Assembly (NCBI GenBank): GCA_012934845.2
Contig: WNNJ02003471.1
Coordinates: forward strand, 62,001 to 126,000
Direction: 5' to 3'
Length of the DNA: 64,000 nt
DNA from: Pomphorhynchus laevis
Taxonomy: Eukaryota > Acanthocephala > Palaeacanthocephala > Echinorhynchida > Pomphorhynchidae
The position numbers and the translations under genes were made by a program. Positions 1-10,559 of this stretch are shown piece by piece (the first letter of the stretch is position 1; each line of letters begins with the position of its first letter). The notes beneath the pieces are model-generated. The model ran no database searches. It had not been told where the DNA came from and saw only the letters and a program-made list of their open reading frames with translations.

Positions 1-376
1 GCTTGTCAAAATAATCTTTGTATTCCTTTAATAAAGAGGCATTCGGGAAGGAAACTCTTACAGTATTGTCCAAAATCTTCACTGAATTGAACAGCACCCT
101 GTTTGGATGAATTGATACAAACTTTCGCAAAAAAGTTGAGAAGAGATTGTGTTTCTCTATTGGTTTTTTTGAATTGATAATGCACAGGTTAGCTAATTTT
201 GGAATCGGGGGTAGCAGCCCCTTATCTGCATTTAATAAACACGAAACATCACTAACCTGATTAGAATTGTCTCCAGTAGACGAAAGAATTGAACCAGATC
301 GTTCATTACTACCATATTTCATTGTAAAATCAAAAGTTGTAGAGCTTTTAAGCTCCGATAGCGTTTTAGCATTCAT
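1..376 (-). CDS. LINE ORF1, N-terminal part, runs off the window
   Basis: A reverse-strand frame opens with ATG at 376-374 and stays open for 125 codons to the window edge. Its start (MNAKTLSELKSS) resembles the first codons of the other Jockey/I-like copies here, which begin with a similar Ser-Glu-Leu/Arg-Ser-Lys motif. Further in, PKLANLCIIN and the stretch ending KEYKDYFDK match the ORF1 region at 640-840 (PKLSNLVIIR, YVDYFKKEH). It is therefore the gag-like RNA-binding ORF1 of a LINE lying head to head with the next element, with about 130 bp between the two starts. The zinc knuckles would lie outside the window. It has no breaks in the visible part, unlike the neighbouring copies. Confidence 0.75.
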   Translation of the reverse strand, partial: MNAKTLSELKSSTTFDFTMKYGSNERSGSILSSTGDNSNQVSDVSCLLNADKGLLPPIPKLANLCIINSKKPIEKHNLFSTFLRKFVSIHPNRVLFNSVKILDNTVRVSFPNASLLKEYKDYFDK

Positions 377-507
377 TTCACTTTTTCCAGAGCATAATTT
401 TGTAAGCAATACAGTTTGATGTTAATGAATAGAAAATAGTTAGCAGAAAAAAGTTAGTATGTTGGTTCCACAAATAGAACCAACATCGAGAAAATTTTTT
501 TCGTCAA

Positions 508-1712
508 ATGAGTAAATTTAGCATGTCGGAGCGTTCAAAGAACTCAATGAAAACTAATTTTCCTGCCAATGCAATAAACGAGGTAAGTGGAGATTTAGGT
601 TCTCTTGAATATATTCCGGAGGGTGAACTTCCCCGGTACCAAAATTATCCAACCTGGTGATTATCAGACTTTTGGTGCCTCTGGAAAGGCAGAACATGTT
701 CAATGTTTTTATAAGAGGCTTTGCTCATCGATTTAAAAAAAGGATATTGTTCAATGCGATTAAATATTATGAATCTGAGATTAAAATCTCATTCTGCACT
801 CCTGATCTCGCAATGTCGTACGTAGACTACTTTAAAAAAGAGCATTCGGAACAAGGCATAATTGCTTCCAAACCAATCCTGGCAACAATAAAGATAAATA
901 ATATGCCCACATACATTTCAGAAGAAGATATATCAGTCCTAGAAACTGATTACAAAATCTCTAACGTGCGCTTTATAAAAGGGATTAAAGGCTTCCCCAT
1001 TCCCGTTGCGTTCTGCAATGCCCCGGTTGATGAAGCTCTAAAACTATCGATTTCAACATGCAATCCTTTTATGGGGTATAATTTGAGATTTTCAATAATC
1101 GAAACCGACTCACTAACGTACCCTCACTGCAACAATTGTCATCAGTGGGGGCATTGGTCCACTGGATGTTCTTTACCACATAAGTGCGGCGTGTGTGGTA
1201 CAACTGCTATACATCCTGAGAAGTGCGAAAGTAAGCCATTTTGCGCAAACTGCGGTGGTGAGCACCCCGCATGGTCAAAAAAATGTAAAATCTTTAAGGC
1301 GTACCAAAAGAGACACAGGGGTGTAACAGCAAAACCGACTAGCTTCGTGGAAGCTGTATCGTCTAACAAGAATGACGACAGGATGCCGGACACAGAAATT
1401 CTTAAACTTATTGAAATGCAGCATCAGGCATCAATGATTCAACTTGAAAAATTGGTCCAAAAATTGGTGGGTCAATTAGCGGAATCCTTCCGTTCTCCTC
1501 CTTCTGGGAAGACCAACAATATTAAGAAGCCACCAAAATCTAAGAAACGAAACGGGTCAGCGCTAAGCATAGCCGCTCTGAAGCTTGCTCGGAAGGATTC
1601 GATTTGGGCTATGGCTAACGAGGGAAATGAAGATATCGCCCGTGGGCAAGCGACTCCATTTGTCGTGACGGGAAGCGGTAAAGGCGACTTTTCCGCCTCT
1701 AGTTGCGACTAG
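508..1712 (+). CDS. Jockey/I-like LINE ORF1 (gag-like, three zinc knuckles), frameshifted
   Basis: This is the nucleic-acid-binding ORF1 of a non-LTR retrotransposon. The natural start is probably ATG 508. That frame stops at 658, and the rest of the protein continues in the frame open from 657 to 1712 (351 codons). Homologous text upstream of 657 in the second frame (PKLSNLV) shows a one-base frameshift around 620-640. In the 351-residue frame, three cysteine-histidine knuckles lie at residues 158-171 (CX2CX4HX4C), 177-190 (CX2CX5HX3C) and 196-210 (CX2CX3HX6C), the arrangement known from Jockey/I-group ORF1 proteins. A basic linker follows (KKPPKSKKR). ORF2 starts 34 bases downstream. The copy is decayed and not expected to be active. 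Confidence 0.85.
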
Positions 1713-1746
1713 GTGGAGGGCGTCCCACTTCGGTAACACTTACGCA

Positions 1747-4204
1747 ATGGGAAGTAATCAAGGACCTTTTTCACTGAATATCCTTCAGTGGAATTCGGGA
1801 GGTGCTTCCGCCCTTAGCCTTCTATCTGGTAGAGATGCAGATGTTATAGTCCTTCAGGAGACGCGGTCTATCCGTCTCCCCCAGGATATTACTCGATTTA
1901 TCCCTAAGCACATATACACCCACTTTACTCCTTACATAACCCCCCTCACTCCTCTTCATCACAAGGTCTTTTAACCCTAGTAAAAAGCTCCTTAAGATCA
2001 TCCCTCCTATTAAACTACTCTTGTCCAGCCCTATCTTGTTTAGCTATATCACTTTGTAAGAACGGTAAGCGTATAAGCATAGCCAATGTCTATATTCGGC
2101 CAGGAGAAATTCACAAAAACCGTGACCTCCTGGATCAAATATTGGGGAGCGGTTATGACATGTTACTTGGTGACTTCAACGACAGAACTGGTCGTTGGAT
2201 TAATGCAGCACTCCGCAGAGCAAGGATCGACTATCTTATTCATAAACCACCTTCCCCAACCTTTCATTGCTCTACAACAAATTCTCTCCTCGACATATTA
2301 CTGCTACATAAGATGTGGTTGTTGAAACCCATTTGCACCGAGCAGTCGCGTCAACAACAGACCACCTCTCATGACCTAATTCGCTGGCGGCTAGAGGACG
2401 ATACGTTGCTTAGAAGAAGGTTCCACTTTGATTCTATTAGAGTGGCCTTCTTTCAGGCAGCTATCCAACTCTTCCCCAGAATTGGAATTGAGAGTTTGAC
2501 CGAATTTAATTCCTACCTCTCATCGCAAGCTACCGCGATCCTTTCGACTACCTATAAAGGTCGAATATACAATCCTACTCCAACAAAGCTCAAGGTCCTA
2601 ACTAAAATGTTGCACCTTCCCAATCTCTCTGTTTCCGCCAGACATATCCTCTCGAATGAATATTGGAGCTCTAGATATAGGCTCCAGCTGAGCAGGGATA
2701 GGGCAAGCATTGCTCACCAAAACCCTTCTCAGGCTTCCTTCTGGAAGATATTCAAGAAGGAGAAATTTGTTTGCTGGAAGGATAGAGCCTTGGTTTGGAT
2801 TGGTAGCATAGGCCTTGACAAAGTTTTAGAGGAGTCACTTTCCTTACACAATTATGGAGCCACTCATTCTCCCCAACCAATCCCGCCTTGGTGTGACTTC
2901 AGGAGTAGGGACTTGTCTGTTACAGATATCCTTAACTCCTGGGGACCACTCTCGGGCACCTCCAAATCCCACGCGCCACTCACCACTCGTGTCTGTCAGC
3001 TTTTGACATACAGTCAGAGAAAGGAGGTCGCCATCACAATGCTATTAGCCTCCCCGTCTGACATAGCGGAAATCAACATCAGCCGTCGAGTTTTTTACCT
3101 AAAAAGAGATTAATCACTTGTCCTAAAGATCTGCGGCCCATCTCGATTCAAAACGCCCTCATATCCATCTACGAGAAAGCGCTTGCGCGTAGAATCCGCG
3201 TTCATTTATGTAGGCGTAATTTGATCCCACCGAGTTTTCATGGGTTTGTCAAAGGGCGCTCGGTCCATTCAGCAATTGGTGAAGTGCATCAGTTTTGTCA
3301 GGATAATAGTCATCAGCTTGCTGTGGCTGTTTTTCTTGATTTTTCAGCTGCATTTGACCGGATCTCCATTCCCTTCATTATCTCCTCTCTCAGGTCCCTC
3401 GGGTTGCCTGCGAGAATTGTTAACAGGGTGGAGATATTGTTGTACACCAAGCGGTTCTACTATGAAGACGACCCTGATGCGCGTCAGTTCTACCCTATTA
3501 CAGGTGTACCTCAAGGATCCCCACTTTCTCCTATCTTATATCTTGCTGCATCCATTGTATTATTCAAGAATTTTAAACGTGATCAACATCTAGTGGTATA
3601 TGCTGATGATACCACAGCCTTGTTCTCTGGACGCAGGTGCAAAGATGTAATCTCTGACATCAGCCGTTTCTTTTTAAGATTAAAAGATCAGTTGCCCCCA
3701 TCCAATCTTATTTTAAACTCCTCTAAATCACAGGTGGTTGTCTTTAATGGCGTTCCTGCCACCAAAAAGAAACTTAAGAGACTAGCACTCTCTACACTCT
3801 CCTCCATTTTGCAGCATCAACCACTCCCATCTTCACGAGTCGAGTAAAATATCTGGGGTTCACCGTTACGGTGAATTGGTCGGCGAAAGCTGACCTGGAT
3901 AGACTTAAACTTATCCTGAAGAAAGCTAGGTGGGCTCTGAAACGGGCCCAGCATCTGTCATTGAATGGGATAACCCAAGTGCGCCTCTGGGGTACTTGGG
4001 CTATCTCGGGATTAGTCTTCTTCTCACGAGGACGTCCCCCAGAACAAAGACTAAGGTTTCTCAAGCTCCTCATCTCGAGATTACCAACCATAGTCCGCCT
4101 TGACTAAACTCTTAGGTGTGTGAGAGACCCCGAATGGTTCAGTCAGAGGGCGGCGCGCTGGTGCGGCCGAGGGGCTCAGATCCCTCTGGACCTGAGGCCG
4201 TGAA
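1747..4204 (+). pseudogene. Jockey/I-like LINE ORF2 (endonuclease + reverse transcriptase), decayed
   Basis: ORF2 pieces occur in order on one strand. 1747-1974 is the start of the APE-type endonuclease (LNILQWNSGG, then VIVLQETRS). 2142-3113 includes the endonuclease motif LLGDFNDRTGR and the linker to the RT. 3221-3847 carries RT motifs HGFVKGRS, LDFSAAFDRIS, GVPQGSPLSP and the catalytic YADD box. 3871-4204 is the C-terminus, ending DPEWFSQRAARW...PLDLRP before a stop at 4202-4204. Stops and frameshifts split it into at least four frames, including a stop at a Trp codon near 4105 that other copies keep. The 3' UTR runs to about 4320. The GVPQG motif and the zinc-knuckle ORF1 place it in the Jockey/I group; the exact clade is open. 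Confidence 0.85.
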
Positions 4205-4324
4205 TATAAGTTGAAGATTCCAAAATACACTTCGTGAACAGTTTCTATTTTAAGTTGTCTTTTGCATGTTTTTGTTTCTTAAGTTTTTATCAGTTATATA
4301 GTTATTAATAAAACCCTTACTTAC

Positions 4325-4735
4325 TTAAATTTTCGGAATGCGCAACAGTGAACGTATCGGAGCTTCAAAGGAATTTGGAAAAAGCAGTTTTTCTACAGAA
4401 ATGATTGCAAAATCAAGCAAATTAGAAGATATAAAGGTAAATTCTGGTACAAAAATTACTGATCAGAAGGTTAGTATCTTTTCAATTGTTACTGCGATGG
4501 GAGGTACTTCCTCCCCATCTCCAGTGAGATGGTGAGATCCGGGGATCTCACCAGATCAAGTGAATCCACCAGATTCCCCTTGACCTGATGCCGTAAAGAA
4601 GCGAATTGAAGAAGACTACTATGACGAATTTAAGATTATGGTTGACTTATTGACTTGTTTTGTTGTTTATTATGTCTTCATTTAACTCTTTTGTATTTTA
4701 AGAAAACCTTTATTTATTTACAAGTAGAACCAAAA
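4325..4735 (+). mobile_element. Internally deleted derivative of the Jockey/I-like LINE
   Basis: Positions 4325-4520 resemble the 5' end and first ORF1 codons of the Jockey/I-like LINE (RIGASKEFGKSS, compare MSERSKNS at 508 and TSELSKECE at 13711). From about 4528 the sequence jumps to the end of ORF2 and the 3' UTR (ACCTGATGCCGTAA, compare ACCTGAGGCCGTGA at 4192). About 3.4 kb of the parent is missing. A 65-codon frame (4338-4535) covers the 5' part. It lies directly behind the 3' UTR of the preceding full-length copy, in the same orientation. Confidence 0.6.
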
Positions 4736-4739
4736 GTAT

Positions 4740-5400
4740 AACACAACGCTCTGAAGCAAACTGTTTAAATACTTCATAAACTAGTATGAATTATTTAAAA
4801 GATACCAATTGTCATCTATCAAAAATCATTTTATTTATTAAGTTTATCATTTGATAAAAAATGGGAGATTAAATTTTATTTTATATTAAATTATAGCAAG
4901 TTTAAATTATAACAGGTCGTTAATTTATTTCAGGATTTTGATATTTTATATTACATTCGTTATTATGTTATAGTGTTTTTAATTATCGATCACAACGCTT
5001 TTAGATTGTGTTCACCTTTGTTTCATTTAATTTCACCATTTCTGCTCGTTTTTCAACCTTATTTTTGTATGCCACCGTTAATTTTATCCCCTCAGTTGTT
5101 CCCGTTAAGGTTTTATTTTGTTAGCTCATTATTATACAATTAAATTATATTTACATAAATAATTATTGGAGCTGGATAAAAATAATTTCTTTTCTTTGAT
5201 CCAGCTCCAATAATTATTTATCAATAATGGATCATGATCAACTATTTAAAAACATTTACATAATACGTGTCACCGACGATAATAAAATAATTTGATTTTT
5301 GTTGATATGTGTATCCATAGTAATATCTTTCTGAACAATGCTTGTCAACAAATTGCTAACAAGGCAACTATTCACAATTCGTATAGGTACGATTATTTAA
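4740..5400. other. AT-rich intergenic stretch
   Basis: No convincing coding frame. It contains the short palindromic element at 5155-5223 and otherwise low-complexity A/T sequence. It may hold the promoter of the gene at 5402, but I see no clear TATA or initiator arrangement. Confidence 0.5.
5155..5223. mobile_element. Minimal foldback element (perfect 23-bp inverted repeats)
   Basis: The sequence ATAAATAATTATTGGAGCTG... is answered by its exact inverse ending ...AATAATTATTTAT, with about 23 bp per arm and a 22-base pyrimidine-rich spacer. The same TIR text (ATTATTGGAGCTGGATCAAAG and variants) occurs at 21475, at 47022-47056 and in every unit of the 43020-46965 satellite, so this is the shortest member of that family. 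Confidence 0.75.
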
Positions 5401-5401
5401 A

Positions 5402-6001
5402 ATGGCTCAAAGCGATAGAAGATTATCTTTTCAGGGAGATGTAATGTTCATTGAAACAAGATGCAAAAACTCAAGAGACTTATGTGATAGAATTAAAAGG
5501 AGACGAAACAAACTACGCGACTGTCACCGAACAAACTATACGCGTCTTGAGTTAGGCACAAACTGCTTTCTCGGTAGCTGTTGGACATCCGTAGAAGGAA
5601 ATATATTTGATTTATCTGAGTATTTAAGAACTCTTAATCTATCAAAGGCTGCCACAGTTGTGTTAAAATATGGGGGTAAAGAAATTGACCATCATATTTG
5701 TCTTAAAGACTTGGATCTCAATGCAAAAGTGGGTTATCTATTGAATGATCGAGATCTTATTAACGTCTATTTTACTTCAAAAATATTTGATGAAGTTATA
5801 GTAAAAGGAACGTTCACTGAGCCACTTTTTGAAATAATTTTAAGGTATCAGGATCGATATGAAAACTTAGATCTGTCCGCATACGCCTTTTACTATCTAA
5901 AAAACAAATTGGACATATACAAAAGTTTAGATCACAATCAAGTTCCTCGTAAGATGAATATATTTATCATTATGTTGTTGGAAGAAGATTGGATTATATA
6001 A
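5402..6001 (+). CDS. Unrecognised protein, 199 aa
   Basis: A clean 199-codon frame from ATG 5402 to TAA 5999-6001. An AATAAA signal overlaps the stop at 6000-6005, which supports a real transcript end. I do not recognise the family. The N-terminal 40 residues are rich in Arg/Lys (CDRIKRRRNKLRDCHR). Residues about 60-120 have a beta-rich look with TVVLKYGGKEIDHH and NDRDLINVYF, loosely like a ubiquitin-type fold, but this is an impression only. The C-terminal part is mixed acidic and aromatic. No signal peptide or clear membrane segment is seen. It is flanked by a LINE derivative upstream and a CR1-like LINE downstream, so it could also be one exon of a larger gene. Confidence 0.5.
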   Translation: MAQSDRRLSFQGDVMFIETRCKNSRDLCDRIKRRRNKLRDCHRTNYTRLELGTNCFLGSCWTSVEGNIFDLSEYLRTLNLSKAATVVLKYGGKEIDHHICLKDLDLNAKVGYLLNDRDLINVYFTSKIFDEVIVKGTFTEPLFEIILRYQDRYENLDLSAYAFYYLKNKLDIYKSLDHNQVPRKMNIFIIMLLEEDWII

Positions 6002-6004
6002 TAA

Positions 6005-6340
6005 ATTGTATTTTAATTTAAATGGCAAACGTTTTATTAATTTTAAATTTTATTCATTGTTATCTCAAGAAATAACATTTTGTAGGGGATCAACGGAATA
6101 AATTGATTATTTTATATATTTCGCAAGCATCAGAAAACATATTTAAAATATGTTTAATTGACGTTAAAATTGTCTTGGTCATTATAAATTCTTACATTCA
6201 GCTCGCTACGCTCGCGGAAAAATCTGTATTTATATACATACAATAAGTGATCAAGCAAATTAGAGCTGAACTTCAAAAAGTCTAAATCAATTTCAAAATT
6301 TTCGCTAAAATATGGATAAACGGAGGAAAACGACAAAATC
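6005..6340. other. AT-rich spacer
   Basis: I see no gene in this stretch. The short reverse frame at 6154-6336 has no family resemblance and no splice or poly(A) support. Confidence 0.4.
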
Positions 6341-6629
6341 GACTGTGAATGAAAATGGATCCAAGCATTATGTAGTGTTCCATGACAGATTGCCCTGTGT
6401 GGACTACTATTTGGCTACCTCTTCGTCTTCCTTAAAATTTTCTAGATAGAGATTTTCTATGCGGATTATGTTCAGCATCTCTTCGTAAAGAATTGATAGT
6501 TTCAAAGAATGATCAATCGTCTATCAGCCATGACAATTCAAATAGTATCGTTTGTGACAAAGATGTTAATGAAATACAATTCAAACGAAACTGTGGGAAA
6601 CATCGAAAAGAACAATTATTTGTTGGACC

Positions 6630-6835
6630 ACTAATTCTTATTCTGATACAACGTCTGTTATTTATTAATCAATTCATAAAAATGACGTTTATTTTAAATT
6701 TCAATTTTTTATTTTAACTTGATTTAAATTATAAAAATCTAAAAACAATTATTAATTTTATTATTCAATTATTAAATTTTAATTTAGCATTATGTTTTGT
6801 TTAGTTTATAATTATATTAAATACGTAGACTCAGT
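6630..6835 (+). repeat. Tail of the YIDD-RT repeat family inserted in the CR1-like LINE
   Basis: The stretch from CTAATTCTTATTCTGATACA to AATACGTAGACTCAGTTAGC is nearly the same as the tails following the conserved cores at 58012-58235 and 60660-60895, and on the reverse strand at 24335-24125 and 23150-23040. Here the core itself is absent: the copy begins just after the CTGATGA box position. It interrupts the ORF1 region of the surrounding LINE, so it is younger than that LINE. Confidence 0.75.
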
Positions 6836-9800
6836 TAGCTGATTTGATAGTATGAGTCAATTTCGAGAAGAACGTATAATCCTGGCGAAGATTACCCATG
6901 ATATACGGTATTCTTCAGAAGTGTTGTCCGCTGATTTGATTATCATCAAATGAAGAAAGCGGTTGATTTACAGACAATTCCTAAACATTGCAAGAGCCAC
7001 ACGTTGTCACAGACTTCCTACTAATCGAAACTGAATCATTAAATCGAACATTCAATTCATTAATCAATAAATCATCACCGATTATCGAAAATAACAGTTT
7101 GGACAATAACAATCTTATCAATAACGGAAATTTGGATAGTGGCAACCTACAACGATCGTACAGTAAATCCGATATCAATTTAAGCTTCTCAGCACATCTT
7201 ACTAATCCATGTATTTACTGATCCAATCAATGTTTATTCACCTAAGCGCTCTACATATGTTAACAGTCTGGGTCAGTTCGATGAAGTTTCTCTTAATCAC
7301 AAAGATTCAAATCAATTCGAGTCATTAACAAATGTTGAAACTGATAGATGTCAAATAACTGGAGTCATTAATAGATGTCCACATAATCTTGATGGAAAAT
7401 CAATGATTTCCTCTGAGCAGCACTCTTCCCGCGTACGCAAATATCATGATCTTTCTCGCGCTATCATTTTCACTAATATACCTAAATCTATGTCGGTCAA
7501 CATACAACATAGATTAGATGACGACTTATCCAAAGTTCGTGCGATACCATCAACCATTTTGGTAGCGTCACCGAAAGAAGTAACGTCCAAAATTTAACTA
7601 TTAGCTTTTGTTTCGAATATGTAAAAAGCAGAATAATCATCCTAGATTATTAAAAGCAATTTTTACCGACGCAGCCGCTGCCAAATCTATTTTGAGCAAC
7701 TCCTATCATCTTAAAGGTTCTCCCGTTAGATTACTAAATGATCTTGACAAGTTTGAACGTGAATGTATTCGGGAGGTTAGACAATTATTGATATCGCGCT
7801 CGGATGCAGGAGAAACAAACTTAAAAAATTCGGAATTTTCAAATTGTGCGACGGGGGACTCGCTTGAATTGGACTCCGCTGTATGTGGATCAGATTTAGC
7901 TCCTCTCGTCGCTGTTAGCTTATCCAACATACCCATTACAAATACATGTGATTACTTCGATGACATTGTTTATCATCAATCACCGTTGTGGTCTGCACTA
8001 GCGGGATCCAATAGTGCTTACAATAATAGAAATAACACATGTGATTCAATAGGCTCTAGTTTTGTGATCTTGTATACTAACGCACACAGTCTTAATAAAA
8101 TTCACGAATTGAAGCAACGTATTCAATATTCCCAGCCCTTGTTAATCGCAATAACATAAAGCTGGCTTCACTCCGATATAACTGATCACGAGATTGAAAT
8201 AGCTAATTATTCTTATCGTGTCGAAAGGACCGGAAAGAGAGGAGGTGGGGTAATTTTATATGTACATAATAGTGTAGCGTTTATGACCTTAAGTGCCAAG
8301 TCTGAAGGTAGCACAGAAACACAATAAGGATATATATTACTCTCCAGTCATGTGTTAGTTACTATTGGTCTTATATATCGTAGTCCAAGAATGAATGCTT
8401 GTTCCATAGTTGATACATTATTAAAGTTTGGATCCCGTAGTAATGTGGTAGTAGTGGGTGATCTAAATATGCCTTCTATAGACTGGACTAACTACATTTG
8501 CTTAGATAACAATAATTATTCATCAGCATTCCTTGATACTATCAATTTTCTAATATATTGTCACAACCTGAGTCTTCATGTATGCCAGTACAATGTTTCA
8601 AAACCGATTTCAGTTTAGTACGTCAATCCCTTCTCGGTACAAATTGGTATGATCTATTGATTTTTGGAGTTGAATCATCTTGGCAACAATTTGAAACCCT
8701 AATGATATCGCTCCTTCTACGTTTCTCACTTCGTAAGGTAGCAGCAACTGCCCGTGCACGCACAAATCCTTGGTTTGATACGGAGCTTCAAGAGGCATTG
8801 AGATCCAAGAAGCAAAAATTCGTAAGGTATAGGAATGGAGAAACTGATTATAGGTCATTTAAAAAGTGTCGGAATCATTTCACATATCTCAAGAGACTTA
8901 AAAAGCGGCAATTTGAACAAGTACTGGTAGGAAAGTCAGCCAACAATCCTAACATATTATTTAAATATGCAAATTTTAAAAGTAATGTTCGACCTTCTAG
9001 CTCTATCATTGGAAACAATGGACGCATTCTAGTAGATCATTTCGATATTGCTGCTGCATTTGGTCGTAAATTTCTCGTATCAGCTACTACTTCTCTTCGT
9101 ATAGACATTACTCGTATTAATTCGTCAATTTTTGATATTCTTCACTTGTTCACAGTTCAAGATGTTATAAAAGAGTTTAGACGACTGAAACTGTCGGGCT
9201 CGATTTACCCAGACTTACTTACCTCAATATATCTGAAGGATCTTCCTGATGTCATTGCTGCGCCTTTAAATAGGATATTTATAGCATCATTATATTACGG
9301 TATAGTCCCGAATGCATGGAAATGCTCTATCATTAAGCCGATTCATAAGAAAGGTGATCGATCATGTGTAGATAACTACCGACTGGTTAGTTTAACCTCT
9401 GTATCGTGTCGTGTATTAGATAGATTACTTTATCGGATAATCAGTAACTACCTAGAATCATACAGGTTAATTTCTACTAATCAGCACGGATTACGTAAAA
9501 ACTGTTCAACAGTAACCAACCTTTTATTGGCACAGGAAAGTTGGGGTTCCATAGAGGATGAGGGGTATGCTGTAGATGTTATATTTTTGACTTCTTCAAA
9601 GCATTTGATCATGTCCCCCATGATAAGTTGAATATGAATATGACTACATTAAACATCAATCCAATTATCATTCGTTGGATATGCAACTTTCTTCTAGTCG
9701 CACATACCATGTCACTATTCACGGTACTCTTTTCAAGCATTATCCAGTTTATGCCGGTGTACCGCAAGGGTTTGTATTGTGTCCTCTGCTGTTTTGTATT

Positions 9801-10139
9801 TTCATCAACGATCTCCCCAGTGCAATAAGTTTGCATTTGTTATTATTTGCAGACGATTTAAAAATTTGGAGAGCCATCAAGTCGGATTATGATCGATACA
9901 GTCTTTAATCAGATATTGACACGGTTCTTAAGTGGGCACGTTCTAATGGTCTGTCTCTTAATGCCTCGAAGTGCACTTGCATGCAGATTCGATCACGTAC
10001 TATTGTTCCAGTGTCGATATATCATCTCGGGGATCTATGTGAGTCAACATTCTTTTAGAGTTCTTGCAAACGCTTTTGTACTAAGCCATTTGTTATATGC
10101 TTCTCAATGTTCATACCCTCGAACCAAAGATGAGATTAC

Positions 10140-10200
10140 TTTTGTTTTGTTGTGGTCATGTAAGCGTGGGCTGGCACGCATTTGCCACGTTAAAATAAAA
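10140..10200 (+). repeat. Tiny LINE 3'-end insertion nested in the CR1-like LINE
   Basis: The motif TCATGTAAGCGTGGGCTGGC followed by ACGCATTTGCCACGTTAAAA also ends LINE fragments at 21008-21050 and, reversed, at 36078-36118. Here only about 55 bases sit inside the ORF2 C-terminal region of the host LINE, as expected for a severely 5'-truncated target-primed insertion. Confidence 0.65.
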
Positions 10201-10559
10201 AAATTTACTCGACGACGAATAGTACATTCTTGGACGATTCAATTTGGACAACGAATAATAAATTCATGGAATCGTTTAAGCGATGATATTGTAAATGCGG
10301 CAACTCGTGAGCTCTTTAAACGACAGATTATTTTAAATTGTTGACTGATTTGTTTTCTGTTTTTCTCTTTTTCTTTTATTTTGACTATCAATTTGTCAGC
10401 AATTCTGAGCTATGCTCGTAACGTTGTCTACATAATAATTTTTTAAAATTTTTGTAATTTATTCAAGAACATTTAAATAAAACAAATGTTAAGCGTAAAA
10501 TGTTCCAAATCGGGCAACAGGTTTGCTAAAACATATCTTAATTGACTGACAAAGCATTC

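Larger units (their letters stand above)
6340..10480 (+). mobile_element. CR1-like LINE, decayed, with nested insertions
   Basis: ORF1 remains at 6360-6600 include the Cys motif RDFLCGLCSA, also present in the reverse-strand LINE at 32600-33226. After a nested insertion at about 6630-6835, ORF1 continues through 6988-8040. ORF2 starts near 8060 with ILYTNAHSLNK, the usual opening of CR1/L2 endonucleases, then GGGVILYVHN and VVVGDLNMPSIDW. RT motifs follow: PIHKKGDRSCVDNYR (about 9340), then GVPQG and FADD (9755-9860) in another frame. The C-terminal part ends near 10343. Many stops and frameshifts break it, so it is an old, dead copy. Confidence 0.8.

Noticed and set aside
4121-4200. tRNA-like A-box and B-box text (TGGTTCAGTCAGA, GGCTCAGATCC), also in the copies at 17262 and 34650
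   Set aside because: In all three LINE copies the region reads as the conserved ORF2 C-terminus (DPEWFSQRAA ... PLDLRP), and no acceptor or anticodon stems form. The resemblance is chance.
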